Source: Nicotiana tabacum (Eukaryota > Streptophyta > Magnoliopsida > Solanales > Solanaceae). Taken from it: a DNA stretch of 64,000 nucleotides. The notes under the pieces are model-generated. The model saw only the letters and a program-made list of their open reading frames with translations. It did not search any database and had not been told where the DNA came from. Of this stretch, positions 20,307-31,219 are shown piece by piece (the stretch's first letter is position 1; the number at the start of each line of letters is the position of its first letter). Made by a program: the position numbers and the translations under genes. The stretch spans positions 151,618,178 to 151,682,177 of the forward strand of contig NC_134085.1 of assembly GCF_000715075.1 (NCBI RefSeq), written 5' to 3'.

Positions 20307-20482
20307 TGAGAGAGTCTTATCGGTGAAAACCTTCACAGGCACCGAGAGGCGATGTAAGATGAGGGATATGAAATGAGAGTCTTATTGGTGAAAACCTTCA
20401 CAGGCACCATAAGGCGCCGGGAGATGAGAGAAAAGAGAGAGTCTCATTAGTGAAAACCCCTCGAAGGGCACTATGAGGCGAC
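20307..20482 (+). other. Hairpin family 2, three spaced copies in 3' UTR of B
   Basis: Copies at about 20307-20353, 20373-20416 and 20434-20482. Each is GAGAGTCT.., arm, AAAACC loop, arm, AGGCG. Paired arms change together: CTTAT/ATAAG with GGTG/CACC (copy 2), CTCAT/ATGAG with AGTG/CACT (copy 3), and CTCGT/ACGAG in A. Copy 1 pairs through G-T contacts. Confidence 0.75.
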
Positions 20483-21239
20483 AAGACAGATCAACAAAAG
20501 CTACCACATTCGCAACGAAATGGACACTCATTTATCATCCCCAGCAAGTCAGACCATCGGGCAAATCGATTGATACAAATAGACTGGGTCGGGAATCTAT
20601 GGTGCACGTCATGATCACGGGAACAAGTCATGTCCTCCAGATAAGTTCTTCTGAGTTTCTTCTCCAACCAAATATTGGTTCAGAAAGATTTTCTCCTTTT
20701 CTATCTTTTATTTCTTTTCCTAAAAATTTGTCTTGAAAGGATTTTTCAAAGCTTACTACCAGAAACCGGAGGGGAATTCATCCAATGCAGGATAATACAA
20801 ACAGTCTTAAAGGCCGGTCCCAGGCAATGCAGTGATCATGCCCGGCAGTTTTGAAGGAAGTAAGATCCTAAAGGGAGTGGTTTCGGGCGTTAAAAGAAGA
20901 CTCCCACAGCATGTGCTTAAAGAGAAAGCAGAAAAGGGGATAAATTGAAAACCAATCCCCAGCAGGCTAGAGACCCCCAGTAGGCAATTTTGCCCACCAA
21001 CCAATTATGGGGACATAGAGCAAGAAAAGGGGAGGAGAGGAAAAATCATCCGCCGGAAAGGCATCCTCTACCACCACGATTAAAACTAACTAAATCTTTT
21101 TGTCCGCTGCAGGAAAACAAAGGATTGATAAGGGCAGCAAAACGCAACGCTAGGGAAATCACCAAAAACCGGGGCAGAAAATTTTCTGCCAATTCTCGAA
21201 ATTTTTCTCGGAAGAACGGGGAAACAATTTCAATACTTT
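20483..21239 (+). other. 3' UTR of B before the 41-bp array
   Basis: No conserved ORF or RNA that I can name. It holds words AATCCCCAGCAGG and GACCCCCAG (about 20954-20980) like the CCCCAGCA repeats in the UTR of A, and a 3' end leading directly into the array. Open frames (20473-20736, 20990-21241) look accidental. Confidence 0.6.
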
Positions 21240-23047
21240 AAGTTCTAGGTCGCCCACCACTATAATGCGGGAATACATTTAAGTTCTAGGTCGCCCACCA
21301 GTATAATGCGGGAATACATTTAAGTTCTAGGTCGCCCACCAGTATAATGCGGGAATACATTTAAGTTCTAAGTCGCCCACCAGTATAATGCGGGAATACA
21401 TTTAAGTTCTAGGTCGCCCACCAGTATAATGCGAGAATACTTTTAAGTTCTAGGTCGCCCACCAGTATAATGCGGGAATACTTTTAAGTTCTAGGTCGCC
21501 CACCAGTATAATGCGGGAATACATTTTAAGTTCTAGGTCGCCCACCAGTATAATGCGGGAATACATTTAAGTTCTAGGTCGCCCACCAGTATAATGCGGG
21601 AATACATTTAAGTTCTAGGTCGCCCACCAGTATAATGCGGAAATACATTTAAGTTCTAGGTCGCCCACCAGTATAATGCGGGAATACATTTAAGTTCTAG
21701 GTCGCCCACCAGTATAATGCGGGAATCCATTTAAGTTCTAGGTCGCCCACCAGTATAATGCGGGAATACATTTAAGTTCTAGGTCGCCCACCAGTATAAT
21801 GCGGGAATATATTTAAGTTCTAGGTCACCCACCAGTATAATGCGGGAATACATTTAAGTTCTAGGTCGCCCACCAGTATAATGCGGGAATACATTTAAGT
21901 TCTAGGTCGCCCACCAGTATAATGCGGTAATACATTTAAGTTCTAGGTCGCCCACCAGTATAATGCGGGAATACATTTAAGTTCTAGGTCGCCCACCAGT
22001 ATAATGCGGGAATACATTTAAGTTCTAGGTCGCCCACCAGTATAATGCGGGAATACATTTAAGTTCTAGGTCGCCCACCAGTATAATGCGGGAATACATT
22101 TAAGTTCTAGGTCACCCACCAGTATAATGCGGGAATACTTTTAAGTTCTAGGTCGCCCACCAGTATAATGCGGGAATACATTTAAGTTCTAGGTCGCCCA
22201 CCAGTATAATGCGGGAATACATTTAAGTTATAGGTCGCCCACCAGTATAATGCGGGAATACATTTAAGTTCTAGGTCGCCCACCAGTATAATGCGGGAAT
22301 ACATTTAAGTTCTAGGTCGCCCACCAGTATAATGCGGGAATACATTTAAGTTCTAGGTCGCCCACCAGTATAATGCGGGAATACATTTAAGTTCTAGGTC
22401 GCCCACCAGTATAATGCGGGAATACATTTAAGTTCAAGGTCGCCCACCAGTATAATGCGGGAATACATTTAAGTTCTAGGTCGCCCACCAGTATAATGCG
22501 GGAATACATTTAAGTCTAGGTCGCCCACCAGTATAATGCGGGAATACATTTAAGTTCTAGGTCGCCCATTAGTATAATGCGGGAATACATTAAAGTTCTA
22601 GGTCGCCCGCCAGTATAATGCGGGAATACATTTAAGTTCTAGGTCGCCCACCAGTATAATGCGGGAATACATTTAAGTTCTAGGTCGCCCACCAGTATAA
22701 TGCGGGAATACATTTAAGTTCTAGGTCGCCCACCAGTATAATGCGGGAATACATTTAAGTTCTAGGTCGCCCGCCAGTATAATGCGGGAATACATTTAAG
22801 TTCTAGGTCGCCCGCCAGTATAATGCGGGAATACATTTAAGTTCTAGGTCGCCCACTAGTATAATGCGGGAATACATTTAAGTTCTAGGTCGCCCACTAG
22901 TATAATGTGGGAATACATTTAAGTTCTAGGTCGCCCACCAGTATAATGCGCGAATACATTTAAGTTCTAGGTCGCCCACCAGTATAATGCGGGAATACAT
23001 TTAAGTTCTAGGTCGCCCACCAGTATAATGCGGGAATACCTTTTAGC
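21240..23047 (+). repeat. 41-bp tandem array in 3' UTR of B
   Basis: About 44 units of 41 bp, each with TTCTAGGTCGCCCACCAG, TATAATGCGGGAATAC and ATTTAAG. Units are almost identical; variants include CTTTTAAG at about 21430-21490 and 22137, and CCGCC or CACTAG forms in the last third. Not related in sequence to the array of A, but in the same place in the element. Tandem repeats in the 3' UTR of Tat elements are known as a source of plant satellites. Confidence 0.95.
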
Positions 23048-23769
23048 TCTAGATTTTGGAATCAGTAACCCTACCTGAAGAAGGAAGGTTACAACAGAGA
23101 TCCCCAAGAAGGAAACAATAAAATCCCCAGCGCCAAGAAGCAGAAGGCTGCAAAAGCAAGCGCGCGATTCAAAAGGAAGAAGGAACGTGTCTCAGAAGAA
23201 GCAGTTTGGGAACGTTGTAGCATGCCCAATATAACAATTTTGATGAAGAAAGCCATACCACTGAAGAAACCATTGAAAGGTTTAAAGAAGAAAGCCATGT
23301 TCCCAGCAAATCAAGCAAAGTGATGAAAACTGGCATTCAGAAAAGGCGAAGGACCAGCATCATCTCCCAAGTTCACAAAATAAGGGCATCAGAGGAAAGC
23401 GTTAGCCGACAAGAAAGCAAGGCAACAAGAACAAGTTGAAGATAGATGAGATCTCATACTCTAGCTTAGCTTCTTGTTTTTCCTTTCTAGAACAATGTAA
23501 CAAGGAGATCAGTGAGTAGTAGCATCCTACAGCAGCAGGCAACAGCGCACAACAACAGCAAGCACTATAGTCACACGGTAGTCCCAGCTACCAAAGTTTC
23601 CCAAACTACATTGACCTGATTCCTGTTCAGCCCAGGATATGTAGAAAACCTTTGAAGCAAAGATTCGGTCAAATCTTTTTCAAAAAAAAAAAAATGCTTC
23701 ACACGGAGTATTCGGACGGGCAGAAATCGCTCGCTTTATCTTTGCGCGAAAACCCTTCGTGTCCTCGTG
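23048..23769 (+). other. 3' UTR of B after the array
   Basis: No gene seen. Purine-rich, with AATCCCCAGCGCC (about 23122) and stem-loop copy B4 (23604-23646). Ends at the polypurine tract. Confidence 0.65.
23604..23646 (+). other. Stem-loop family 1, copy B4 (before 3' LTR)
   Basis: CTACA (23606) pairs with TGTAG (23640), a compensatory change from CTACG/CGTAG. Inner stem TCCTG/CAGGA, loop TTCAGCC. Confidence 0.8.
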
Positions 23770-23783
23770 CAAAGAGGGGTAGC
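23770..23783 (+). promoter_or_regulatory. Polypurine tract of B
   Basis: CAAAGAGGGGTAGC directly before the LTR start TGTAAGCACG. This position and the AAAGAGGGG run fit the plus-strand primer of reverse transcription. Confidence 0.75.
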
Positions 23784-26700
23784 TGTAAGCACGTGATTTT
23801 TGCTTCACGAACAATCGCTCCAAAAGAAAATAAAAATAGGGACAAATGAATTCGTTGTACAATTTTTCGATTTTTTCGTGACAGGTGTTGTTAGTCATTT
23901 GTGGGGCTGTCCATTTTGCATTTAATCATTATCAAACAAAATACAAAAAAATATGTGTCATTAAAAGAAAATTCAAAAATAGAAATTCAAATATATATAT
24001 ATATATGTGCATCGTTCGTTCTAGGTTGTGATTTAACTTACTTAAATATTTTTGTGATAATTGTGTTAAAATGCTACATTGTTGTTTGTTTTAATTTCAT
24101 TGTTTTATTATTATTATTTCATTTTGTTTAAAAGAAAAAAAAATAGAAAAAAAACAAAAGAAAAGAGTGAATGAAAATCGGGTTGGGCCCAGGAAATAAA
24201 ACAAAAAATAGGCCCAAAACCACGTCCAAGACCCGGTCCAAACCATGCCTGCCCAGGCACATCCCAAAACGGCGCCGTATAAGGCATTTGATCTGAGCCG
24301 TCCATCCAGGCCAATCCAACGGCCCAGGACCCCCCTTCAGCAACCCGTTTCCAAACCCGACCCAACTACCGGTTCAGCCCAACCCCTCACTTAAACCAAA
24401 CGACCCCGTTTTAATATCAAACGACCTCGTCTCACCCCTCACCATCAGATCCAAGCCGTTGAGATCATCTGATCTAACGGCTCAGATCTAATCCCCTACT
24501 CCGTATATAAGCTTTCCCTCACACCCCACGCCCCCTATCCGAACCCCACCCTTCACTCATCTCCTTCCCCAAGCCCTGAAACCCCCAAACCCTAGCAGCC
24601 GCCCTAGTTTCCCTTTCACCAGAACCCGGCGGCATGAACGCCGGTGACCACCCCCTTCACACCCCTGAAACATCCAACCACCCTGAACACGAATCCACTA
24701 ACCATGTACCTCGAATCACCCCCCATCGTCTCGAATCTGGATTTGAAGATTCGAGACAAAACTCGATCTATACCAAACCTCACCATCTTCGTACCAGACA
24801 CTCCCATGACTTCCCTCGTGACCAAACCAAGCTTGGTTTGGTCCGAATCTACCCACAACTTCTAAAAATCCAGACCCTAGAACACATGAACCTGTGGAAT
24901 CCGGCCAGTCTTGACAGGGGTCTGAGGTCTAATAGACCTTAACCAAGGTGTTCTCATGTGAGAACACCCTGGTTAAAGTTTGTTCGACCTCAAATGGTCA
25001 AAGTTGAGTCAGATTTGGGTCAGTTTGGTTTAAACATTTTTCGGTAAGTTTTTCTTTTCCTTTTTGTTTTATTCAACTGCTAATTAAGTCATTAGCATGC
25101 TTTGTTGTGATTGTTTGTTATTTTCTGATAGTTTTCTTAATTTCTTCCATCTCTGGCAAAGACCTTTTATTTGGTCGATTGTTTTTCGTGTATGATTTGA
25201 ATGTATCCTGTGATAAGCATGTCCGATTAGGATAGTCGTCGCATAAATAGCTTATATAGGTTCCCAGTGATTGACCAAAGTTGTCCGAAGCCCTTTAGGT
25301 CCCTGTATGTGTTTGTTTATATGAACGACCGATTGTTACCTGTTATAATTAGTATAGTCGACTTGATAAATGTCATCGATTAACTTTCTACGACTGAATG
25401 TTCAGATATGCTAATGCGTACAACCTCACTTGACTGAACGGACCTGTATTGTGATTTGAATGTTGGACATTATCTATGAATGCTAGTTTGTAACTGCATT
25501 GTAAACAATTAAAAGAACCAGGCTAGGGCAGTTCTGAAATTGAACTTTCAGAAGTTCAAAATGCCCTGAGGCTGCAGTGATGCAGGACAGTAATAATCAA
25601 GGGCTAACAGGGGTAGTCTGGGGTTTGAAAAGAACAGAAAAACTTAGTTTAAATGAGCTGACAAGTAGGGTACTAATTTGGGATTAAACTAATACCAATG
25701 GGGAACAAGAAACAAGAGTATGGGGTTTAAAATGAATACTAAAATGAGCCCATAACTCTTGATTAAAGAATAAGCCAGGCGTGGGGAACAAATGGTTGGC
25801 ATCAAAAGATGCTTAGGCATGGGTTTAAAGGGTATGGGCAGTCTGCAAAATTGGCAGAATCCAGGCAGCTTGACTGCACTGGTTGTTTGGCTTATAAATA
25901 GGCCATTTCAGAACTTAAAAGGGGCTGGAAATTTTAGTCTTGAGAGAGGTCTTGTGAGTTTAAATAAAAATGAAAACATAAGGAAATTTCCAGTAAACAC
26001 TGTAACCAAACACTGTCTGAAAGCTACATAAGAGTTCATATTGGTCAAGCTGTCTTGGCCAAGTTCTGTTGTTTGCACTGATTGAGCTGCTTGTGATTGT
26101 TCAACTGCTGGTGTTGCTGCATTGAACACTCTGTTACTTCTATTGTTTCATTACTCTTTTCTGGGATTACTTGTTTGGTGCTCGACCATCTGCTGGTTTT
26201 CTTTGTTCTGGAAACTGTCGCTGGTTGTCTGTGGACTGTGGAAAACACTTGTGGTTGTTGGTTTGTTGCTGTGTTGTTGCTGTGTATATGCTGTTGCTGT
26301 GTTTATTGCATACTGCCCAGCTGATCATTCCTTTCTTCTTTGTCCTCTATACCAGGTACACAACCAATGCACTGTCAAATGTAATTGGAACATTGAGCAT
26401 GAATACAAAAAGAAAAGACCTGAAGTTGACTTTCATACATAGATTGTTACATTAGATATCATGTACTGTATAATAATTTTCATTCCTGTGTTGACAATAG
26501 AAGTAGCCTGTATGCCCAGTGTATATCAATATAGATTAGCTGAATGATAGTTTACATATGTATGCTGATAGGTGAAAAATATTCCCAATGAAATAGGTTG
26601 TATCTCAGACTTAGTTTTACTTTGTAATATGTCCTTTAATGTAGGCCAAGCATGAAAATCGTACTCTATTAATTAAGTTCTTTCCTTTCTGATAAACTGC

Positions 26701-28012
26701 TTCATATAACTGGTAAATCATGTTTTAAGACAAAGAACACGGAGACTGCAATCTCAACCTCACGAAGGTCGAGCCCGGGTCGAAACAGACCAAGCAGGCC
26801 TGTATCGAATGAACAATGGCCCAGGTCTGGTCCATCACGCATGGGCTGGATTTGGGAACTTAATTTTTGCTCGGCCGACTGTGTACGTGGCCGTGCTTCT
26901 AATTTTGTGCAAGCACTCGGAACTCTGTATAGATAACTTGCAAGTATGTAATTAATTAGGGCTATCTACTGTTTTCAATTAGTAGAGACAAACGCAACAA
27001 GAAACGTAGTTGCTATAGGATATCCTTTTAAAATAAGGACGAGATGAGCCTCAACAAAAAATAAAGAAAAACGCACAAATTGCGGGGCCCTTGTTAAATA
27101 TATATATGTTGAAGCATTCAGTCCCTAAGGTGGGTCGTTTAGCAAATCTCACGACCTTCCCGGAATAATAACGTGATAGCCTCTTTAAGCGCGTACTTAA
27201 TAATTTTACCTTCTTAAATTCGGGTGTGCATTTATGTGACCCAAATCCAAATCTCGACAGATCCGAAATGTCTTTCTAATCACGGGTACATTGATTGTGA
27301 CGTGGTTCGAGATGCATGTCCATGACGTCGCAAATTCCTTTTAAAATAGAATGAGATGAGCCTCGCCAAATAAAAATACAAAATTGCGGGGCCCTCAATA
27401 AATATTTGCCTTAAAAATTGCTTAGATTTCGGGATGGACCGTTTAGTAAAATTCCACGGCCTTACCCAAAGTAAATGATACGCTAATCGCTTTAGGCGCG
27501 CCTTTAATAATTTAATTTCCTTAAACTCGGGTGCACATTGATGTGACCCAAATCCAAATCTCAACGGAGTCAAAGTGTGTCGACGACCACGGGTACATTG
27601 ATTGTAACGCGGTTCGAGATACATTTTCACAACGTTGCAATTCCTTGTAAAAATAATAATAATAATGATAAAAGCGGTTAAAAGTTAAATTTTGCACATA
27701 AGTTTACACTTGTATAAAATCAGATAATCAAGCCGAATATAACAGTTGAGCGACCGTGCTAGAACCACGGAACTCGGGAATGCCTAACACCTTCTCCCGG
27801 GTTAACAGAATTCCTTATCCGGATTTCTGGTACGCAGACTGTAATATGGAGTCATTATTTTCCTCGATTCGGGATTAAAATTGGTGACTTGGGACACCCT
27901 AAATCTCCCAAGTGGCGACTCTGAAATAATTAAACCAATCCCGTTTCGATTGTCCTTTAATTGGAAAAAACTCCCTTGCGCCCTCACGGGTGCGGAAAAA
28001 GGAGGTGTGACA
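23784..28012 (+). repeat. 3' LTR of element B
   Basis: 4229 bp from TGTAAGCACGTGATTTTTGC to TGTGACA. Start agrees with the LTR starts of A and C (TGTGAGCACGTGATTTTTG). Same internal features as the 5' LTR: TATA at 24504 and 25893, donor-like site at 25044, acceptor-like site about 26355, duplicated block 27025-27650. A polyadenylation signal was not identified with confidence. Confidence 0.95.
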
Positions 28013-28025
28013 ACCCCAACAATGC
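28013..28025. repeat. Right copy of 13-bp duplicated target at B insertion
   Basis: ACCCCAACAATGC, identical to 5079-5091. The first five bases are the expected target duplication. Confidence 0.75.
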
Positions 28026-28631
28026 AAAGGGTAACTGCTCATGCCACTGTCGGGAACTTTGGATCGTTTTCCTCAAAATCTTCTTGATGTTTTTGTTCGC
28101 CGCTTCCACAGCACCATTGGCCTTCGGCCGATAAGGAGTAGAATTCCTATGCGTTATCTTGAATTGCTCGCATACATCTCCCATCAAGTGACTGTTCAAA
28201 TTTTCTGCGTTATCTGTAATGATAGCCGCAGGAATACCGAAACGATAGATAAGATTTGAGTGTACAAAATCCACTACAACTTTTTTAGTGACCGACTTGA
28301 GAGTGACAGCCTCTACCCATTTTGTGAAGTAATCGATGGCAACCAGTATAAACCTGTGTCCATTCGAAGCCTTTGGTTCGATTGGTCCAATGACGTCCAT
28401 GCCCCAGGCGACAAATGGCCAAGGTGCAGACATGGGATGCAGCTCCGTGGGAGGTGCATGAATCAAATCACCGTGCACCTGACACTGATGACACTTTCGA
28501 ACGAAGCTAAAGCAGTCCTTTTCCATGGTCATCCAGTAATAACCTACTCGAAGGATTTTCTTCGCTAAGACATACCCGTTCATGTGAGGTCCGCACACAC
28601 CTGCGTGTACTTCATGCATGATCTTTCTCGC
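28013..28631 (-). pseudogene. Integrase N-terminal and core, element A
   Basis: About 205 residues up to the insertion of B. Zinc-binding region HAGVCGPHMNGYV ... CHQCQVHGD; catalytic Asp in WGMDVIGPIEP, Asp in ITDNAENL, Glu in GAVEAANKN. All three acidic residues are present. It breaks at ALLG and resumes at 5090. A TAG stop lies at 28632-28634, where related copies have Gln or another sense codon, in the same frame as the upstream piece. Confidence 0.95.
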
Positions 28632-29068
28632 CTACTCGGCGTTAACACATCTTAGTAGGTTGAGGTCCGGGGTCCTTTTATACAACAATTCACCGCTCAG
28701 AAAGAAACCACTTGCATGCCGCCTAATGGTTCTCTTTTGGACTCCAATAGCATGCTCGGGGTATTCTTGCGTCTTCAAGAACCACTTGCTGTCATGGTAC
28801 CAAGGCTGTGTATTTGATCCCGCCTCGATTATGTTGCAGTAACCGTGTCTTTCCTTGATTTGGATTTCCAAAGGATCGACGTGGGCGTTGCCCGGGTAGG
28901 GTAGCATTGAAGCCAGAGTAGCAAGTGCATCTGCCAGTTCATTGTGACACCTCGGGATATACCTGAACTCTATTGATGTAAAGAGCTTGCCGAGGTCCTC
29001 CACATGCTGTCGGTAAGGGACAAGCTTGACATCCCGAGTTTCCCATTCGCCTTAGACTTGCCGGATAA
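28632..29068 (-). pseudogene. Second RNase H C-terminal part and linker, element A
   Basis: Contains YIPRCHNELADALATLASM (last acidic residue of aRNH) and the linker to integrase (GFFLSGELLYKRTPDLNLLRC). It is in a different frame from the upstream RT-RNase H ORF because of a deletion at about 29085 in the codon for the third aRNH Asp (ATGGGAGTTCTGACC where B keeps GGAGACTCGGACC). It ends in the TAG at 28632. Confidence 0.88.
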
Positions 29069-30517
29069 TCAGGTCAGAACTCCCATAATCAGTAAGTCTT
29101 CGACATCCTGATCGATCGCCATATGCATGCCCATGATACAGGCTTCATACTCAGCTGTATTGTTTGTGTAAAAGAAATGCAGTCTAGCTGTGGCGGGATA
29201 ATGTTGACCGGAAGGCGAGATCAAAATTGCCCCGATCCCCACACCTTTGGCATTTACGGCTCCATCAAAGAACATCTTCCAAACATGAGCGTCCTCCGAG
29301 ACCACTTCTACGGGGTTTACTTCTTCGTCTGGAAAGTAGGTACTCAATGGATGGTATTCCTCATCGACCGGATTTTCGGCCAAATGATCTGCTAGCGCCT
29401 GGGCTTTCATTGCCGTGCGAGTGACATAGACTATGTCGAATTCAGTAAGCAAGATTTGCCACTTGGCTAGTCTCCCAGTAGGCATCGGTTTCTGAAGTAT
29501 ATACTTCAAAGGATTCAGCCTGCTTATGAGGAAAGTAGTGTGGGCTTGGAGATAATGTCTTAGCTTTTGAGCAACCCACGTTAGAGCGCAACATGTCCTT
29601 TCTAGCAGAGTGTATTTGGCCTCGTAGCCGGTGAGTTTCTTGCTCAAGTAGTAGATGGCTTGCTCCTTCTTTCCGGTTATGTCGTGTTGCTCGAGGACGC
29701 AACCGAAAGAGTTCTCCAAGACTGTCAGATACAAGAAAAGGGGTCTCCCTAGCTCTGGAGGGACCAAAACTGGGGGATTCGAAAGGTATTCTTTGACTTT
29801 ATCAAAGGCTTCTTGACACTCAGTTGTCCATTTGATTGCCGCATCTTTCCTTAACAGCTTGAATATGGGCTCACACGTGCTTGTCAGCTGGGCAATAAAT
29901 CGACTGATGTAGTTCAACCTGCCCAACAAACTCATCACGTCTTTCTTCGTTCTCGGGGGAGGTAGATCTCTGATAGATTTTATCTTAGTTGGATCTAGTT
30001 CGATACCTCTCCTGCTTACGATGAATCCCAAAAGTTTGCCCGACGGAACTCCGAAAGCACATTTGGCTGGGTTCAGCTTCAAGTCATACTTCCTTAATCT
30101 CTCGAAGAACTTCCTCAAATCTTGGATGTGATTATCCTGCGTCATGGACTTGACTATTACGTCGTCCACGTACACCTCTATTTCCTGATGCATCATGTCA
30201 TGAAAAATGGCGGTCATGGCCCTCATGTAAGTAGCCCCAGCATTCTTCAGACCAAATGGCATGACCCGATAACAGTAGGTGCCCCAAGGCATGGTGAAGG
30301 CAGTTTTCTCGGCGTCCTCTTCATCCATCAATACCTGATGATACCCAGCGTAACAATCTACGAAAGACTGTATCTCGTGTTTGGCGCAATTATCAACGAG
30401 GATGTGGATGTTGGGTAGTGGGAAATTATCTTTAGGACTTGCTCTATTCAGATCTCGGTAATCTACACATACCCGAGTTTTCCCATCCTTTTTCGGTACT
30501 GGAACCACATTTGCCAA
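29069..30517 (-). pseudogene. Reverse transcriptase core, RNase H and aRNH start, element A
   Basis: 482 open codons, the only well-preserved RT core here. VPKKDGKTRVCVDYRDLN, SFVDCYAGYHQV (first Asp), MPFGLKNAGATYMRAM, YVDD (30161-30172), KCAFGVPSGKLLGFIVS, then LNYISRFIAQL. RNase H follows (SFGCVLEQHDITG, YYLSKKL, TCCALTWVAQKL), then aRNH with MFFDGAVNAKGVGIG and TNNTAEYEACIMG. Ends by frameshift at the third aRNH Asp. The upstream edge is a TGA at 30518-30520 replacing a conserved Trp (TWLANVV in D). Confidence 0.93.
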
Positions 30518-31007
30518 TCATGTTGTATACTGGACTACCCGAATCACTCCCGTTTTCAGTTGTTTGGTGATCTCCTCTTTGATCTTGTCACTGACCTCAG
30601 TTTTGAACTTTCGTTGCTTTTGTTGAACTGGAGGACAATCAGGATGAATCGGCAATTTATGAACCACTAGATCAACACCTAGTCCCGGCATGTCATCATA
30701 TGACCAAGCAAACACGTCTTTAAATTCAAAAAGAAGTTGAATTATCGCCTCTCGCGTTTTCTTGTCCGTGTGAATGCTTATTTTGGTCTCCCGGATTTCT
30801 TCCGGAGTTCCTAAATTAACCGGTTCAGTGTCATTCAGATTTGGCTTAGGTTTATTCTCAAAATGTTCCAACTCTCGGTTTATTTCCCTAAAAGCTTCTT
30901 CCTCATCATATTCTGGTTCTGGGTTCATTAATTCACAGTTAAATAGCTCGTTGTGATCTGGGCGTGAAGTCCGCAAGCATGTCATATTTAAAGCCGCATT
31001 ATTATAA
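30518..31007 (-). pseudogene. Reverse transcriptase N-terminal part, element A
   Basis: From the predicted exon start (31007) through ATG of MTCLRTSRPDHN to the TGA at 30518. It encodes an acidic linker (EYDEEEAFREINRELEHFE), FKDVFAWSYDDMPGLG, and the KLPIHPDCPPVQQKQRKF segment, equivalent to 16599-17090 in B. In frame with the preceding exon across the intron and with the following ORF after the stop. Confidence 0.88.
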
Positions 31008-31219
31008 CTGAAAGGAAAGATAAAAGGAAAATAACAAAAATCAGAACAACAGAAAAAATGGGAAAGCAATGATGATTTTTTTTCTATTTTCTTTGGAAAG
31101 TTGGAAGACAACAATGTTTACAACTTAGGAATTCAAAACAACAATTGAAAGGAAGAAAACGTTCAAGTTATGTCCTGGAGACAACTTGTGACACAGGAAA
31201 GGTGGCAGGACAGGTCTAC
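31008..31219 (-). other. Ogre-type intron between protease and RT, element A
   Basis: Minus strand: GG|GTAGACC at 31219 inside the protease stop; CTTTCCTTTCAG|TTATAAT ending at 31008. Removing 212 nt keeps one open frame, KSG followed by YNNAALNMTC. Same phase as in B and D. Confidence 0.75.

Larger units (their letters stand above)
5084..28012 (+). mobile_element. Element B: complete Ogre/Tat retrotransposon with both LTRs
   Basis: About 22.9 kb. Order: 5' LTR (5092-9325), primer site (9330), leader, ORF1 (10390), gag (12970), protease (14865), intron (16424-16598), truncated reverse transcriptase, RNase H, second RNase H, integrase (to 19556), long 3' UTR with a 41-bp array, polypurine tract (about 23770), 3' LTR (23784-28012). 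The LTRs are closely similar over 4.2 kb by eye, with scattered substitutions and a few indels (for example a ~12-bp length difference near 6165/24863), so it is the youngest element. It sits in the integrase of A in opposite orientation. It cannot be autonomous: the reverse transcriptase core is deleted. Confidence 0.95.

Noticed and set aside
21240..23047. CRISPR-like array
   Set aside because: Units are contiguous 41-bp tandem repeats without unique spacers, in plant DNA.
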